In this document: positions 8,400 to 18,349 of the stretch, piece by piece
Position numbering within the stretch: position 1 is the first letter of the stretch
Layout: every line of letters begins with the position of its first letter
NCBI RefSeq assembly: GCF_013002715.1
Contig: NZ_JABENB010000003.1
Span: forward strand, 496,001-560,000
Direction: 5' to 3'
DNA: 64,000 nucleotides
From: Flexivirga aerilata
Lineage (GTDB): Bacteria > Actinomycetota > Actinomycetes > Actinomycetales > Dermatophilaceae
Notes under the pieces: model-generated
Told to the model about the DNA's origin: nothing
Database searches by the model: none
What the model saw: only the letters and a program-made list of their open reading frames with translations
Position numbers and translations under genes: made by a program

Positions 8400-9471
8400 C
8401 CTCCGTCGCCGTTCTCGGCGGTGGCGTGATCGGGCTGTCGGCCGCCTGGGAGCTCGCCCGGCGCGGCGCGGACGTGGTGCTGGTCGACGTGCCGCTCCCC
8501 GGGCGCAGCTCGCCCGTGGCAGCCGGGATGATCTCGGCCGCCGCCGAGGTCGACTACGGCGAAACCGGGCTGTGGGAGCTGACCTCGCGGTCGCAGGCGC
8601 AGTGGCCGGGCTTCGCCGCCGACCTGGAGCGCGCCGCCGGCCGGCCGGTCGGACTGCGCCGCACCGGCACGCTGCTGGTCGCGACGGACCGCGACGAGCA
8701 GCTGCGTCTCGAGCGGCGGCTGAAGCTCCTCGCCGACCTGGGCGTCGACGCCGACCGGCTTGACCGGCGCGAGTTGCGGCGCAAAGAGCCCGCGCTCGCT
8801 CCCTCCGTGCGCGGAGCGGCCTGGCTGCCCGACGATCTCTGCGTCGAACGCGGCCAGGCCCTCGCGGCGCTGCGGGCGGCGGTGACCGCAGCCGCTGTGC
8901 GGACGGTCGAGGCCGAGGGCCGGGTGCTGACCCGCGACGGCCGGGCCGTCGGCGTCGAACTGGCCGACGGCCTGGTTGCTGCCGATCACGTGGTGCTCTG
9001 CGGCGGCTGGCGCAGCGCGGCGGCCGTGGATGCCTCCGCGGCGTTGCCCGACGTGCGTCCGGTCAAGGGTGAGCTCATCGACCTGGAGCTTCCCGCACCA
9101 GCCGTGACGAGCACGGTGCGGGCGGTTGTCGACCGCGTGCCGGTCTATCTGGTGCCCCACGACGACACGCGGCTGACCGTCGGTGCCACGAGCACCGACG
9201 TCGGCGCCGACACCGCCCCGACAGTGCGGGCCGCGCTCGAACTGCTCAGCGCCGCAACGACTCTCGTGCCAGAGCTGCGTGACGCGCGGATCGCCGCGCA
9301 CCGCGTCGGTCTGCGCCCGGCAAGCGCGGACAACCACCCGTCGATGGGCGTCTCGCCGATGCCCGGGCTCATCCTCGCCACCGGTCACTATCGGCACGGC
9401 TTCCTGCTCGCGCCGCTGACCGCATCCATCGTCGCCGACAGCGTCATGGCGGCACGCACCGAAGGAGACTC

Positions 9472-9475
<4 letters not shown>
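8396..9475 (+). CDS. thiO: Glycine oxidase ThiO
   Basis: A 359-residue FAD-dependent amine oxidase of the DAO family. The N-terminus has the dinucleotide motif VLGGGVIGLSAAWELARRG ending with an acidic residue (VDVP), and the C-terminus the family pattern HRVGLRPASADNHPSMG followed by ATGHYRHGFLLAPL. ThiO oxidises glycine to iminoacetate (dehydroglycine), the glycine-derived precursor used by ThiG. It is the first full gene of the riboswitch-controlled operon and overlaps thiS by four bases. The presence of ThiO rather than the tyrosine lyase ThiH fits an aerobic actinomycete. Confidence 0.92.
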
Positions 9476-11076
<1,601 letters not shown>

Positions 11077-11117
11077 CCACCTCCCACTCCACGGGCAATC
11101 CCAACGCGCACAGATAA

Positions 11118-11159
11118 TTGACACTGACAAGTAGTCTCTCTATGGTTGACACAGTCAAC
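11118..11159 (+). promoter_or_regulatory. Promoter with two overlapping MarR-type operators
   Basis: A near-consensus sigma-70 promoter: TTGACA at 11118-11123, 17-base spacer, TATGGT at 11141-11146. Each hexamer lies in a dyad of the same kind: TTGACACTGACAA (11118-11130) and GTTGAC-ACA-GTCAAC (11145-11159, perfect 6-base arms), 28 bases apart. A regulator bound there would cover both the -35 and the -10/start region. The downstream MarR gene is the natural candidate. Confidence 0.7.
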
Positions 11160-11175
11160 AAAAGAGAGGTTGTCG

Positions 11176-12375
11176 ATGAGCACTGTCGCGGAGCGCAACA
11201 CCCAGAGTCTGCGGATCGGCCGAGCACACCCCTGGCGCATCCCTGTGCTCGTCGCGGCGGTCGTGATCGCCGGCCTTGCGGCTCGATCGCCCATCACGGC
11301 GGTGGGTCCGCTCGGCGATCGCATCGGCAACGCCTATGGACTGTCACCGACCGCGATCGGGGCCCTGACGACGGTCACGATGGTCGTCTTCATGCTCTGC
11401 TCTCCGTTCTCGACGACACTCGGCCGGCGATGGGGCATCGAGATTGCGATCGTCGCCGGCTTCGCGCTCAGCGCCGTGGGCGTCGGGCTGCGCACCTACC
11501 CCGCCGCCTGGGCGCTGTATGCCGGCACCGTGCTGCTCGCCGCAGGCCTCTGCCTGCCGAACGTGTTGCTGCCCATGGTGATCCGGCGTGACTTCCCGGG
11601 ATCGGTCGGCACCATGACCGCCGTCTACACCTCGATGATGACCGTCGGTGGCGCCCTCGGCTCGTGGACGGCGTTGCCGCTGACCCGGCTGTGGGGCTGG
11701 CACGCCGGGCTTGCCGGCATCGGCGTCGTCGCCGTGCTGGCGGCCTTGGCGTGGGCACCCTTCGAGCGCGAGCACCACCGGCCGGGTCCGGATGACCAGC
11801 CGACCGGACGCAGCTGGCGCAGAGCGCTCGGCTGGCAGGTATCGCTCTTCTTCGGCATGCAGTCGCTGCTGTTCTACTCCTCGGTCGCCTGGCTCGTGCC
11901 GATCCTCGTCAGCAAGGGACTGACGACCGGGTCAGCGGCCACGCTGCTCAGCCTCTTCACGCTGATCGGGCTGTTGCCCGCGATGCTCGTGCCGCCACTC
12001 GCCTCCCGCGCGACCGACCAGGTCGCGGTCGCCGCCGGCATCGGCGCGCTGCAGATCCTCGGCGCGCTCGGCATCGTCCTGCTCACCGGACCCGCTCTGG
12101 TGGTCGCCGTGCTCGTCACCGGCATCGGCCTCGGCGCCGGAATGCCGCTCGGTTTCGCGTTCTTCGGGCTTCGCACCCGCGACGGTCACTCCGCCGGCGA
12201 CCTGGCCGGCATGGCGCAGTGCGTCGGCTACGGCGTCGCGGCGCTCGGTCCGGTGGTCATGGGTCTGTTGCACCAGTGGACCGGCGACTGGGGCCTCGCA
12301 CCGTGGTTCCTCGTGCTCGTCGGCGGCGGCACGCTGGCCCTGGGTATGCTCTCCGGACGTCGCCGCCTGCTCTGA
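11176..12375 (+). CDS. MFS transporter (CynX/NimT-like)
   Basis: A 399-residue major facilitator with 12 predicted hydrophobic segments. Family marks include AARSPITAVGPLGDRIGNAYG after the first helix and LGRRWGIE in the loop between helices 2 and 3 (the RR-containing motif A position). It resembles the cyanate/2-nitroimidazole (CynX/NimT) branch, whose substrates are poorly known. The ATG at 11176 follows AGAGAGG with a spacing of six bases; an upstream TTG was rejected because it would place the operator inside the coding region. A MarR gene follows after 41 bases and the promoter carries paired palindromes, so this is probably a drug or toxic-metabolite efflux (or uptake) unit under self-regulated control. 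Confidence 0.82.
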   Translation: MSTVAERNTQSLRIGRAHPWRIPVLVAAVVIAGLAARSPITAVGPLGDRIGNAYGLSPTAIGALTTVTMVVFMLCSPFSTTLGRRWGIEIAIVAGFALSAVGVGLRTYPAAWALYAGTVLLAAGLCLPNVLLPMVIRRDFPGSVGTMTAVYTSMMTVGGALGSWTALPLTRLWGWHAGLAGIGVVAVLAALAWAPFEREHHRPGPDDQPTGRSWRRALGWQVSLFFGMQSLLFYSSVAWLVPILVSKGLTTGSAATLLSLFTLIGLLPAMLVPPLASRATDQVAVAAGIGALQILGALGIVLLTGPALVVAVLVTGIGLGAGMPLGFAFFGLRTRDGHSAGDLAGMAQCVGYGVAALGPVVMGLLHQWTGDWGLAPWFLVLVGGGTLALGMLSGRRRLL

Positions 12376-12416
12376 GGCGGCACCACGCCGACCGCGCGAA
12401 GGAGCGCTCGATCCGG

Positions 12417-12848
12417 ATGCTGCCCGACGGCCTGCAGGGAGACGGACGCGACGCCTGGCGCGAGTTCCTGCGCGTTTCCCGCCTCATGGACGATCACCTC
12501 AGCGCGCTGCTGCACCAAGAGCCAGTCAGCACAGGGGAATTCGGGGTGCTGATCGGTCTCGCGGAGCTTGGCGACAGCGCCCGGATGTCCGACCTGGCCG
12601 GGCACGTCCTGATGTCGCCGAGCCACCTGTCGCATCGCGCGGCACGCCTGGAGCGCAAGGGCCTGTTGCGGCGCACCAAGTCCCCCGACGACGGCCGGGA
12701 GACCTACGCGGAGCTGACCGCGCAGGGCCGGGCCCTCATCGACCGGTTGCTGCCGCCATACGCCGCCGCCATCGAGGAGAAGTTTCTGGCCCACTTCTCC
12801 GACCGGCAGCGCAAGGACCTCGCCACCTGGATGCGCCGGGTCGACTGA
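12417..12848 (+). CDS. MarR-family transcriptional regulator
   Basis: A 143-residue winged-helix regulator. The recognition helix region reads MSDLAGHVLMSPSHLSHRAARLERKG and the wing LLRRTKSPDDGRETYAELTAQG, both typical of MarR. It follows the MFS gene by 41 bases on the same strand; AAGGAG sits twelve bases before the ATG at 12417. Co-transcription with the transporter and the two dyads upstream of the transporter suggest repression of its own operon, relieved by a ligand of the transporter. The ligand is unknown. Confidence 0.87.
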   Translation: MLPDGLQGDGRDAWREFLRVSRLMDDHLSALLHQEPVSTGEFGVLIGLAELGDSARMSDLAGHVLMSPSHLSHRAARLERKGLLRRTKSPDDGRETYAELTAQGRALIDRLLPPYAAAIEEKFLAHFSDRQRKDLATWMRRVD

Positions 12849-12851
12849 CCC

Positions 12852-13901
12852 TCACGGCACCCGATGGGTCCACTCCGGGGTGCCGAACTTCTCCGCCACC
12901 AGGGTGCGAGCGCGGGCGAGTTCGTCGTCGGTGTATGACGATTCGGCACTCGCGTAGTGGGCGAGGAACGACGTGCGGAAGCTGTCGATGATCGCGTCCC
13001 GCGCCATACCGGTCTGCGAACGCATGGGGTCGACCCTCTTGTTCGCGCTCTTGGTGCCCTTGTCCGACATCTTCTCCCGGCCGATGCGCAGCACCTCCAG
13101 CATCTTGTCGGCGTCGATGTCGTAGGCCATCGTCACGTGGTGCAGCACGGCACCGTCGGCGAACCGCTTCTGCGCGGCTCCGCCGATCTTGCCCTTCTCC
13201 GACGCGATGTCGTTGAGCGGCACGTAGTGGGCGTTGATGCCGACCTCGGCCAGCGCGGTCATCACCCACTCGTCGAGGAAGGCATAGGACCGCTCGAAGC
13301 TCAGCCCCTCGACCATCGACGATGGCACGACGAGTGAGTAGGTGATCGTGTTGCCCGGCTCCATGAACATCGCGCCACCTCCGGAAATCCTTCGCACCAC
13401 GTCGATTCCGTACTTCGCGGCACCATCGGAGTCGATCTCGTTGCGGTAGCTCTGGAACGACCCGATCACCACCAGCGGTGAGTCCCAGTCCCAGAAGCGC
13501 AGGGTCGGGCGGCGCGTCCCGGCCGCCACCTCGTGGGCGATCACCTCGTCGAGCGCGACGTGTTCGACCGGCGGCAGTGTGGTCGCCGGGATGACGTCGA
13601 AGGTGTGGTCGTCCCAGCCGGTCGCCTTGCCGAGAGCACGCCGCACGGCAACTCCGATGGCGTCGGCGTTGAACCCGATCAGCTGCACGGCCGGGTCGAG
13701 CGCGCCGGTGATGGCGGCGGAGAGCTGGTCGACGGAGGCGTCGGCCGGCAACCCGGTCAGCGCTGCGTCGATGTCCTCGAGTGCGTCGTCCGGCTCGAGG
13801 AAGAAGTCACCCGACACCGAAACCCTTGCCAGACGCCCGGATTCGACTTCGACGTCGACCGCGACGAGTTTGCCGCCCGGGACCTTGTATTCACCACGCA
13901 T
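12852..13901 (-). CDS. lplA: Lipoate-protein ligase with N-terminal accessory domain
   Basis: A 349-residue protein. Residues from about 95 on form the biotin/lipoate ligase fold: lipoyl-binding RRISGGGAMFMEPGNTITY, then GKIGGAAQKRF with the lysine expected to bind the lipoyl carboxylate/adenylate, and VLHHVTMAYDID. Residues 1-80 (GEYKVPGGKLVAVDVEVE...) resemble the small lipoate-ligase accessory domain that is C-terminal in E. coli LplA, so the order is permuted. It would attach scavenged lipoate to E2 subunits or GcvH. Convergent with the MarR gene (three bases between stops). The region 13902-14014 upstream holds its promoter but no clear operator was seen. Confidence 0.85.
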   Translation of the reverse strand: MRGEYKVPGGKLVAVDVEVESGRLARVSVSGDFFLEPDDALEDIDAALTGLPADASVDQLSAAITGALDPAVQLIGFNADAIGVAVRRALGKATGWDDHTFDVIPATTLPPVEHVALDEVIAHEVAAGTRRPTLRFWDWDSPLVVIGSFQSYRNEIDSDGAAKYGIDVVRRISGGGAMFMEPGNTITYSLVVPSSMVEGLSFERSYAFLDEWVMTALAEVGINAHYVPLNDIASEKGKIGGAAQKRFADGAVLHHVTMAYDIDADKMLEVLRIGREKMSDKGTKSANKRVDPMRSQTGMARDAIIDSFRTSFLAHYASAESSYTDDELARARTLVAEKFGTPEWTHRVP

Positions 13902-14014
13902 GCCCTGCTCCTACTTCGCCTCGTCGCGACGTGCAACGGCTCCCCGCACTGCCCGGGACTTTCGAGACTACCTTTCTGCCGTGTCCAGGCCTCCGGCGCC
14001 GTCCTGCCACGAGG

Positions 14015-15451
14015 TCACGATGCGCCGAGCTCCGCGGCCACCCGGTCACGGGTCCGCAGCGCCCGCGCACTGGTGACCGCGAAAGCGATTGCCACCAAGG
14101 CAATCCCGCAGAGAGCAACCACCACCCAGGCCCCGCGGGACGCCGCGGCGAGGCCGGTCGTCAGATCTCCCTCGAGGTTGCCGAGCGCGATCGCGGGCAG
14201 CACGGCGACGCCGAGCGACGTGCCGACCTGGCGGCTGGTCGATGCGATCCCGGCCGCGACACCCGCCTGCGCGCGCGGCATGCCGGACACCGCGGCATTG
14301 GTGATCGGTGCGTTGATGAAGCCGACGCCGACGCCGAACAACACATAGGCGACGCCGAGATACCACAACGAGGTCGAGTTGTCGGTGCCGAGCAGGAGCA
14401 ACCCGCTCACCCCGACTCCGACGCCGGCCAGGCCCATCGGCAGGCGCGGGCCGCGTGAGCCGACGAGCTGACCGGACACCGGTGAGAAGATCGCCATCGC
14501 GATCGCCATCGGCAATGTCATCAGGCCGGCCTGCAGCGGCGACATACCCCGAACGTCTTGCAGATAAAGGGTGTTCAGGAAGAGGAACCCGGCAAACGCG
14601 CACATCCCGATCACCGCGCTGAACACCGCTCCACTGAACGGCATGCTGCGGAAGAAGCGGGGGTCGAGCAGCGGCTCCCTCCTCCGCAGTTCGTATGACG
14701 CAAGCGCCGCTCCGGCGGCCACCGCCACGGCGACGCACCCCAGCACCGGCACCGACGTCCAGCCGAGCTCGCGGCCCTCGATGATCGCGTAGGTGACGGT
14801 CGCGAGGGCGACGATCACCAGGAGCTGGCCGACGGGGTCCAGGCGCCGCATCCGGTCGGCCCGCGACTCGGGCACGAACAGCGCTGTGAGCACGATCGCG
14901 GCGACGACCACCGGCAGGTTGAGCCAGAAGATCGCCCGCCAGCCCACGGCGTCGACGAGGGCGCCGCCGATCACCGGACCCAGCGCCATGCTCAGCCCCA
15001 CGACTCCGCCCCACATGCCGATCGCCTGCGCACGCTCGCGCGGGTCGCGGAAAGTGTTGGTGATGATGGACATCGCCACCGGGTTGAGCATCGAACCGCC
15101 GACTGCCTGCAGTATGCGGGCGGCGATCAGCATGCCCGGGTCCTGGGCCAGGGAGCAGAGCAGCGACCCGACGCCGAAGATCAGCAGACCGATCTGGAAG
15201 ACCTTGCGCCGTCCGAGCCGGTCTGCGGTCGAGCCGGAGAGCATCAGCAGACTGGCGAGCACGAGCGTGTAGGCGTCGATCACCCACTGCAGCTGGCTCG
15301 CGCTGGCGGACAGATCGCGACCGATCGCCGGCAGCGCGAGATTGACCGCCGTCGTGTCGACGCCGACGATGAAGAGACTGAGGCAGCAGATCGCGAGGAT
15401 GCCGAGGCGCCGCCGCCGGGTGAGCTCCTCGTCCGCCGATGGGGCCGTCAC
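14015..15451 (-). CDS. DHA2-type MFS drug efflux transporter
   Basis: A 478-residue protein with about 14 hydrophobic segments. It shows FIVGVDTTAVNLALPAIGRDL in helix 1 (motif D1), GSTADRLGRRKVFQIG (motif A), the motif B arginine in ARILQAVGGSM, and the motif C proline-rich helix GVVGLSMALGPVIGGALVDAVGWRAIFW. This is the H+-driven multidrug efflux family (EmrB/QacA-like). Its ATG overlaps the TGA of the MarR gene just upstream (ATGA), so it is the second gene of a regulator-pump operon controlled by the large palindrome at 15864-15906. Confidence 0.88.
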   Translation of the reverse strand: MTAPSADEELTRRRRLGILAICCLSLFIVGVDTTAVNLALPAIGRDLSASASQLQWVIDAYTLVLASLLMLSGSTADRLGRRKVFQIGLLIFGVGSLLCSLAQDPGMLIAARILQAVGGSMLNPVAMSIITNTFRDPRERAQAIGMWGGVVGLSMALGPVIGGALVDAVGWRAIFWLNLPVVVAAIVLTALFVPESRADRMRRLDPVGQLLVIVALATVTYAIIEGRELGWTSVPVLGCVAVAVAAGAALASYELRRREPLLDPRFFRSMPFSGAVFSAVIGMCAFAGFLFLNTLYLQDVRGMSPLQAGLMTLPMAIAMAIFSPVSGQLVGSRGPRLPMGLAGVGVGVSGLLLLGTDNSTSLWYLGVAYVLFGVGVGFINAPITNAAVSGMPRAQAGVAAGIASTSRQVGTSLGVAVLPAIALGNLEGDLTTGLAAASRGAWVVVALCGIALVAIAFAVTSARALRTRDRVAAELGAS

Positions 15452-15879
15452 TGGTCGACCGCCGCCCGCATCTTGTCGATCAGCCGCGCCAGCTCACGAC
15501 GCTCGGCGGCGGACAGTGCTGCGATCGGCGCCGGCAGCACCCCCGGAAGGTCGCGCAACCGCTCCAGGAGCGCACGGCCGGCATCGGTGATGTGCACCAG
15601 CCGCACCCGGCCGTCGGTGTCGCTCGCGACCCGCTCGGCGTAGCCGCGCTCGACCAGGTCTCCGACGATCACGGACACCGCCGGCGCGTCGACATGCATC
15701 ATCTCGGCGAGTTCCCGCTGCGTGCGGGCGTGATCCTCGATGCGCCGCAGCAGCCGGAAGCGGCTCCACGGCATGGCCATCTCGTCCTGCAGCAGCGTCT
15801 GCGCGAGACCCTTGTGATCCATCACGAGCGCCATCAGGCCCAGCCAGACGGCGATCGGGGTGATTTTAGTTGTGCGCAT
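15448..15879 (-). CDS. MarR-family repressor of the adjacent efflux pump
   Basis: A 143-residue winged-helix protein with TQRELAEMMHVDAPAVSVIVGDL as helix-turn-helix and ERVASDTDGRVRLVHITDAG as wing. The ATG at 15877-15879 lies inside a 43-base palindrome, and no Shine-Dalgarno is visible upstream, which suggests a leaderless or very short-leader mRNA whose start region is itself the operator. A longer reading from a TTG at 15900 exists but would put half of the palindrome into coding sequence. Translationally coupled to the DHA2 pump gene. Confidence 0.85.
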   Translation of the reverse strand: MRTTKITPIAVWLGLMALVMDHKGLAQTLLQDEMAMPWSRFRLLRRIEDHARTQRELAEMMHVDAPAVSVIVGDLVERGYAERVASDTDGRVRLVHITDAGRALLERLRDLPGVLPAPIAALSAAERRELARLIDKMRAAVDQ

Positions 15880-15906
15880 ACAATAATTGTACGCACACAA
15901 CTAAAA
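15864..15906. promoter_or_regulatory. 43-base near-perfect palindrome (operator) at the marR start
   Basis: Centre at 15885. The outer arms TTTTAGTTGTG (15864-15874) and CACAACTAAAA (15896-15906) are exactly complementary. The inner arms, GCATACAAT and ATTGTACGC around the central A, have few mismatches. It contains the start codon of the MarR gene and lies in the 45-base gap between the ABC operon end and that gene. Best read as an autoregulatory operator; a transcription terminator is less likely since the stem ends are AT-rich. Confidence 0.75.
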
Positions 15907-15923
15907 GCGGGTGTTCCCCGGGA

Positions 15924-17000
15924 CTACCTCCGGTCGCCGGTTGCGGCGTCGAAGAGGTGCAACTCCCCCGCCACCGGCGAGATGCGGATCAGGTCGCCGG
16001 TCTCCGGACGCCCGCTCTTGGGCAGCCGCACCGTGATGCGCGGCCCGTCCGGATCGCCGTCGGGCCGCCCGTAGACGAACACCTCCGCGCCGAGCGATTC
16101 CACCAGCTCGACCCGCAACGGGATGGCGTTCTTCTCCAGCTCCGACGCGACGGTCCACGACTCCGGCCGGATGCCGAGCGTCACCCGGCCGGCGTCGCCG
16201 ATCCGGGCACGGTCCAGCGGCACGCTCGCACCGAGCAGCTCCGCCCTACCGTCGCGCACGTCGGCGTCGAGCAGGTTGATCGCGGGAGAGCCGATGAATC
16301 CGGCGACGAAGGTGTTGACCGGTCGCTCGTAGAGCGTCTCCGGTGTGTCCACCTGTTGCAGCACGCCCTCCTTGAGGACCGCGACCCGGTGACCCATCGT
16401 CATCGCCTCAACCTGGTCGTGCGTGACGTAGACAGTCGTGACGCCCAATCGCCTTTGCAGTGCTGCGATTTGGGCGCGGGTCGACACGCGCAACTTGGCG
16501 TCGAGATTGGACAGCGGCTCGTCCATGCAGAAGACCTTGGGGTTGCGCACGATCGCGCGCCCCATCGCCACGCGCTGCCGCTGCCCGCCGGACAGCTGCC
16601 CCGGTTTGCGCCCGAGCAGCGGCTCCAGCTCCAGGATCTTCGCCGCCTCCAGGACGCGCTCGTGCGCCTCGGCCTTGCTCACTCCGGCGTTGCGCAGGGC
16701 GAACGCCATGTTCTCCTCGGCCGTCATGTTGGGATAGAGCGCGTAGCTCTGGAAGACCATCGCGACGTCGCGGTCGCGCGGCCGCACGCCCTTCTGGTCG
16801 TGCCCGTCGATGAGCACCCGGCCGCCGTCCACCGGCTCGAGGCCGGCGAGCATGCGCAACGTGGTGGACTTCCCGCAGCCGGACGGGCCGACCAGCACCA
16901 GGAACTCACCGTCCTCGATGTCCAGCGTGACGCCGTCGACCGAGGGACGGTTGTTCCCCTTGTGCACCCGGGTCGCCCCGTCGAAGTAAACCGATGCCAT
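15924..17000 (-). CDS. Sugar ABC transporter ATP-binding protein (MsmK/UgpC type)
   Basis: A 358-residue ATPase of the CUT1 sugar importer class. Walker A is GPSGCGKST at residues 38-46, signature LSGGQRQRVAMGRA, Walker B VFCMDEPLSNLDAKL and the switch THDQVEAMT. A C-terminal OB-fold domain (from about 240; FVAGFIGSPAINLL, GIRPESW) is that of MalK/MsmK proteins. It is the last gene of the operon and follows the binding protein by two bases. Such ATPases may serve several CUT1 importers. The start at 17000 (MASVYFDGATRV) gives the canonical N-terminus; the upstream extension in this frame overlaps the binding protein gene and is not coding. Confidence 0.92.
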   Translation of the reverse strand: MASVYFDGATRVHKGNNRPSVDGVTLDIEDGEFLVLVGPSGCGKSTTLRMLAGLEPVDGGRVLIDGHDQKGVRPRDRDVAMVFQSYALYPNMTAEENMAFALRNAGVSKAEAHERVLEAAKILELEPLLGRKPGQLSGGQRQRVAMGRAIVRNPKVFCMDEPLSNLDAKLRVSTRAQIAALQRRLGVTTVYVTHDQVEAMTMGHRVAVLKEGVLQQVDTPETLYERPVNTFVAGFIGSPAINLLDADVRDGRAELLGASVPLDRARIGDAGRVTLGIRPESWTVASELEKNAIPLRVELVESLGAEVFVYGRPDGDPDGPRITVRLPKSGRPETGDLIRISPVAGELHLFDAATGDRR

Positions 17001-17002
17001 CG

Positions 17003-18322
17003 TTACGACTTCAGCTTCTGCTTCACCTGGGAGTCGTATGCCGCGGTGATCGTGCCGCCCAGCGCGCTGAACGTGGACCGGACGTCGGAGCCGGCCACGA
17101 TCTTGTCGAGCGCCTGGCCGATGTCGGCCCCGCCACCCGGCACGAACACGCGGGCGTAGTCCTGCGGGCGGGTCTTCGGCAACTGGTCGACGGCGACCTT
17201 GAAGTTCGGGTTCTGCTTCAGGTATGCCGCCTCCGACGGCTCCTGCAGCGCCGAGGTGCGCACGGGCATGTAACCGGTCGCCTGGGTGAACGTCGCGGTG
17301 TTCTTGGCGTTGGTCAGGAACTCCACGAATTTCGCGGCGTTCTTCTGCCGCTCGGCGGAGATACCCGACGGGATCGCGACGCCCGCACCACCGGTCGGGC
17401 AGCACTTGACGCCACCCGGGGCGGGCACGAAACCGACGCCGAGCTCGAACGGCAGATCCTTGAATCCGCCCAGGTTGCCGGTGGATTCGAGCAGCACCGC
17501 ACCGAGTCCGGCGCTGAAGTCGCTCGCCGAGTCGGCCGAGGTCTTGACGTACTTCTTCTTCGCCCAGTCCTGCAGCACCTGACCGGCCTTGACCGTCCCG
17601 GCCTCGGTGAAGGTCGGCGTCCACTCCTTGGAGTAGCCGCCGCCGTACGACCACGCGATCGCCTGGAACGTCCAGTCGAGGTAGTTGGCGCCGTCGTCCA
17701 GGATCAGCGCGCTCTTGCCACCGCCGATCGCGCTCTGCAGCTTCGGCGCCCACTGGGTGAACTCGTCCCACGACTGCGGCGACCGGTCCGGCAGGCCGGC
17801 CTTCTTGAAGACGTCCTTGTTGTAGTAGAAGACGACCGTCGAGCGGGCGTACGGGATCGCGTAGTGCTTGCCCTGGTAGAGGTAGTCGGCATACAGGCCC
17901 TCGACATAGTCGCTCGTCGACAGGCCGTTCTGCGCGAAAAGCGCTCCCACGTCAGCAAATCGGTTGTTCAGCGCGAAGTTGAACCAGGTCACGTCCGAGG
18001 CGACCACGACGTCGGGCAGGCTGCCGCCGGCCAGGGCCGCGTTGAACTTCTGCGCAACCTCCTCGTAGTCCTTGCCCGCGTCGGTGAGCTTGACCTTCAG
18101 CCCGGGGTTCGCCTTCTCGCAGTCGGCGATGATCTTCTGCTCGGTCGCCTTCGACTTCCCGGGGTGGTTGCTCCAGAAGTCGATGGTGCTGGACGAGCCG
18201 CCGGCCTTGGCACTGCCGGAGCTGCTGCCCTCGGACCCGGTGCCGGCGCAGGCGGCCAGACCGGTCGCGAGTGCCGCACCACCGGCAACCCCCAGGAAGC
18301 CGCGGCGAGTGAGGTCGGACAT
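17003..18322 (-). CDS. Sugar ABC transporter substrate-binding lipoprotein
   Basis: A 439-residue family 1 extracellular binding protein. The N-terminus has a twin-arginine signal TRRGFLG (residues 5-11), a hydrophobic stretch and a lipobox LAAC with Cys25, then a Gly/Ser-rich tether, so it is probably Tat-exported and lipid-anchored. The mature part starts STIDFWSNHPGKSK and contains the GYMPVRTSA segment common in UgpB/MalE-like proteins. Start supported by AAGGAG seven bases before ATG. The transported sugar cannot be read from sequence; glycerol-3-phosphate, oligosaccharides or sugar alcohols are all found in this family. Confidence 0.9.
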   Translation of the reverse strand: MSDLTRRGFLGVAGGAALATGLAACAGTGSEGSSSGSAKAGGSSSTIDFWSNHPGKSKATEQKIIADCEKANPGLKVKLTDAGKDYEEVAQKFNAALAGGSLPDVVVASDVTWFNFALNNRFADVGALFAQNGLSTSDYVEGLYADYLYQGKHYAIPYARSTVVFYYNKDVFKKAGLPDRSPQSWDEFTQWAPKLQSAIGGGKSALILDDGANYLDWTFQAIAWSYGGGYSKEWTPTFTEAGTVKAGQVLQDWAKKKYVKTSADSASDFSAGLGAVLLESTGNLGGFKDLPFELGVGFVPAPGGVKCCPTGGAGVAIPSGISAERQKNAAKFVEFLTNAKNTATFTQATGYMPVRTSALQEPSEAAYLKQNPNFKVAVDQLPKTRPQDYARVFVPGGGADIGQALDKIVAGSDVRSTFSALGGTITAAYDSQVKQKLKS

Positions 18323-18349
18323 GTGGATTCTCCTTAGAGTGAACGGTTT

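Noticed and set aside
17001..17771. N-terminal extension of the ABC ATPase frame
   Set aside because: It is an open shadow frame inside the binding-protein gene; the ATPase fold starts right at 17000.
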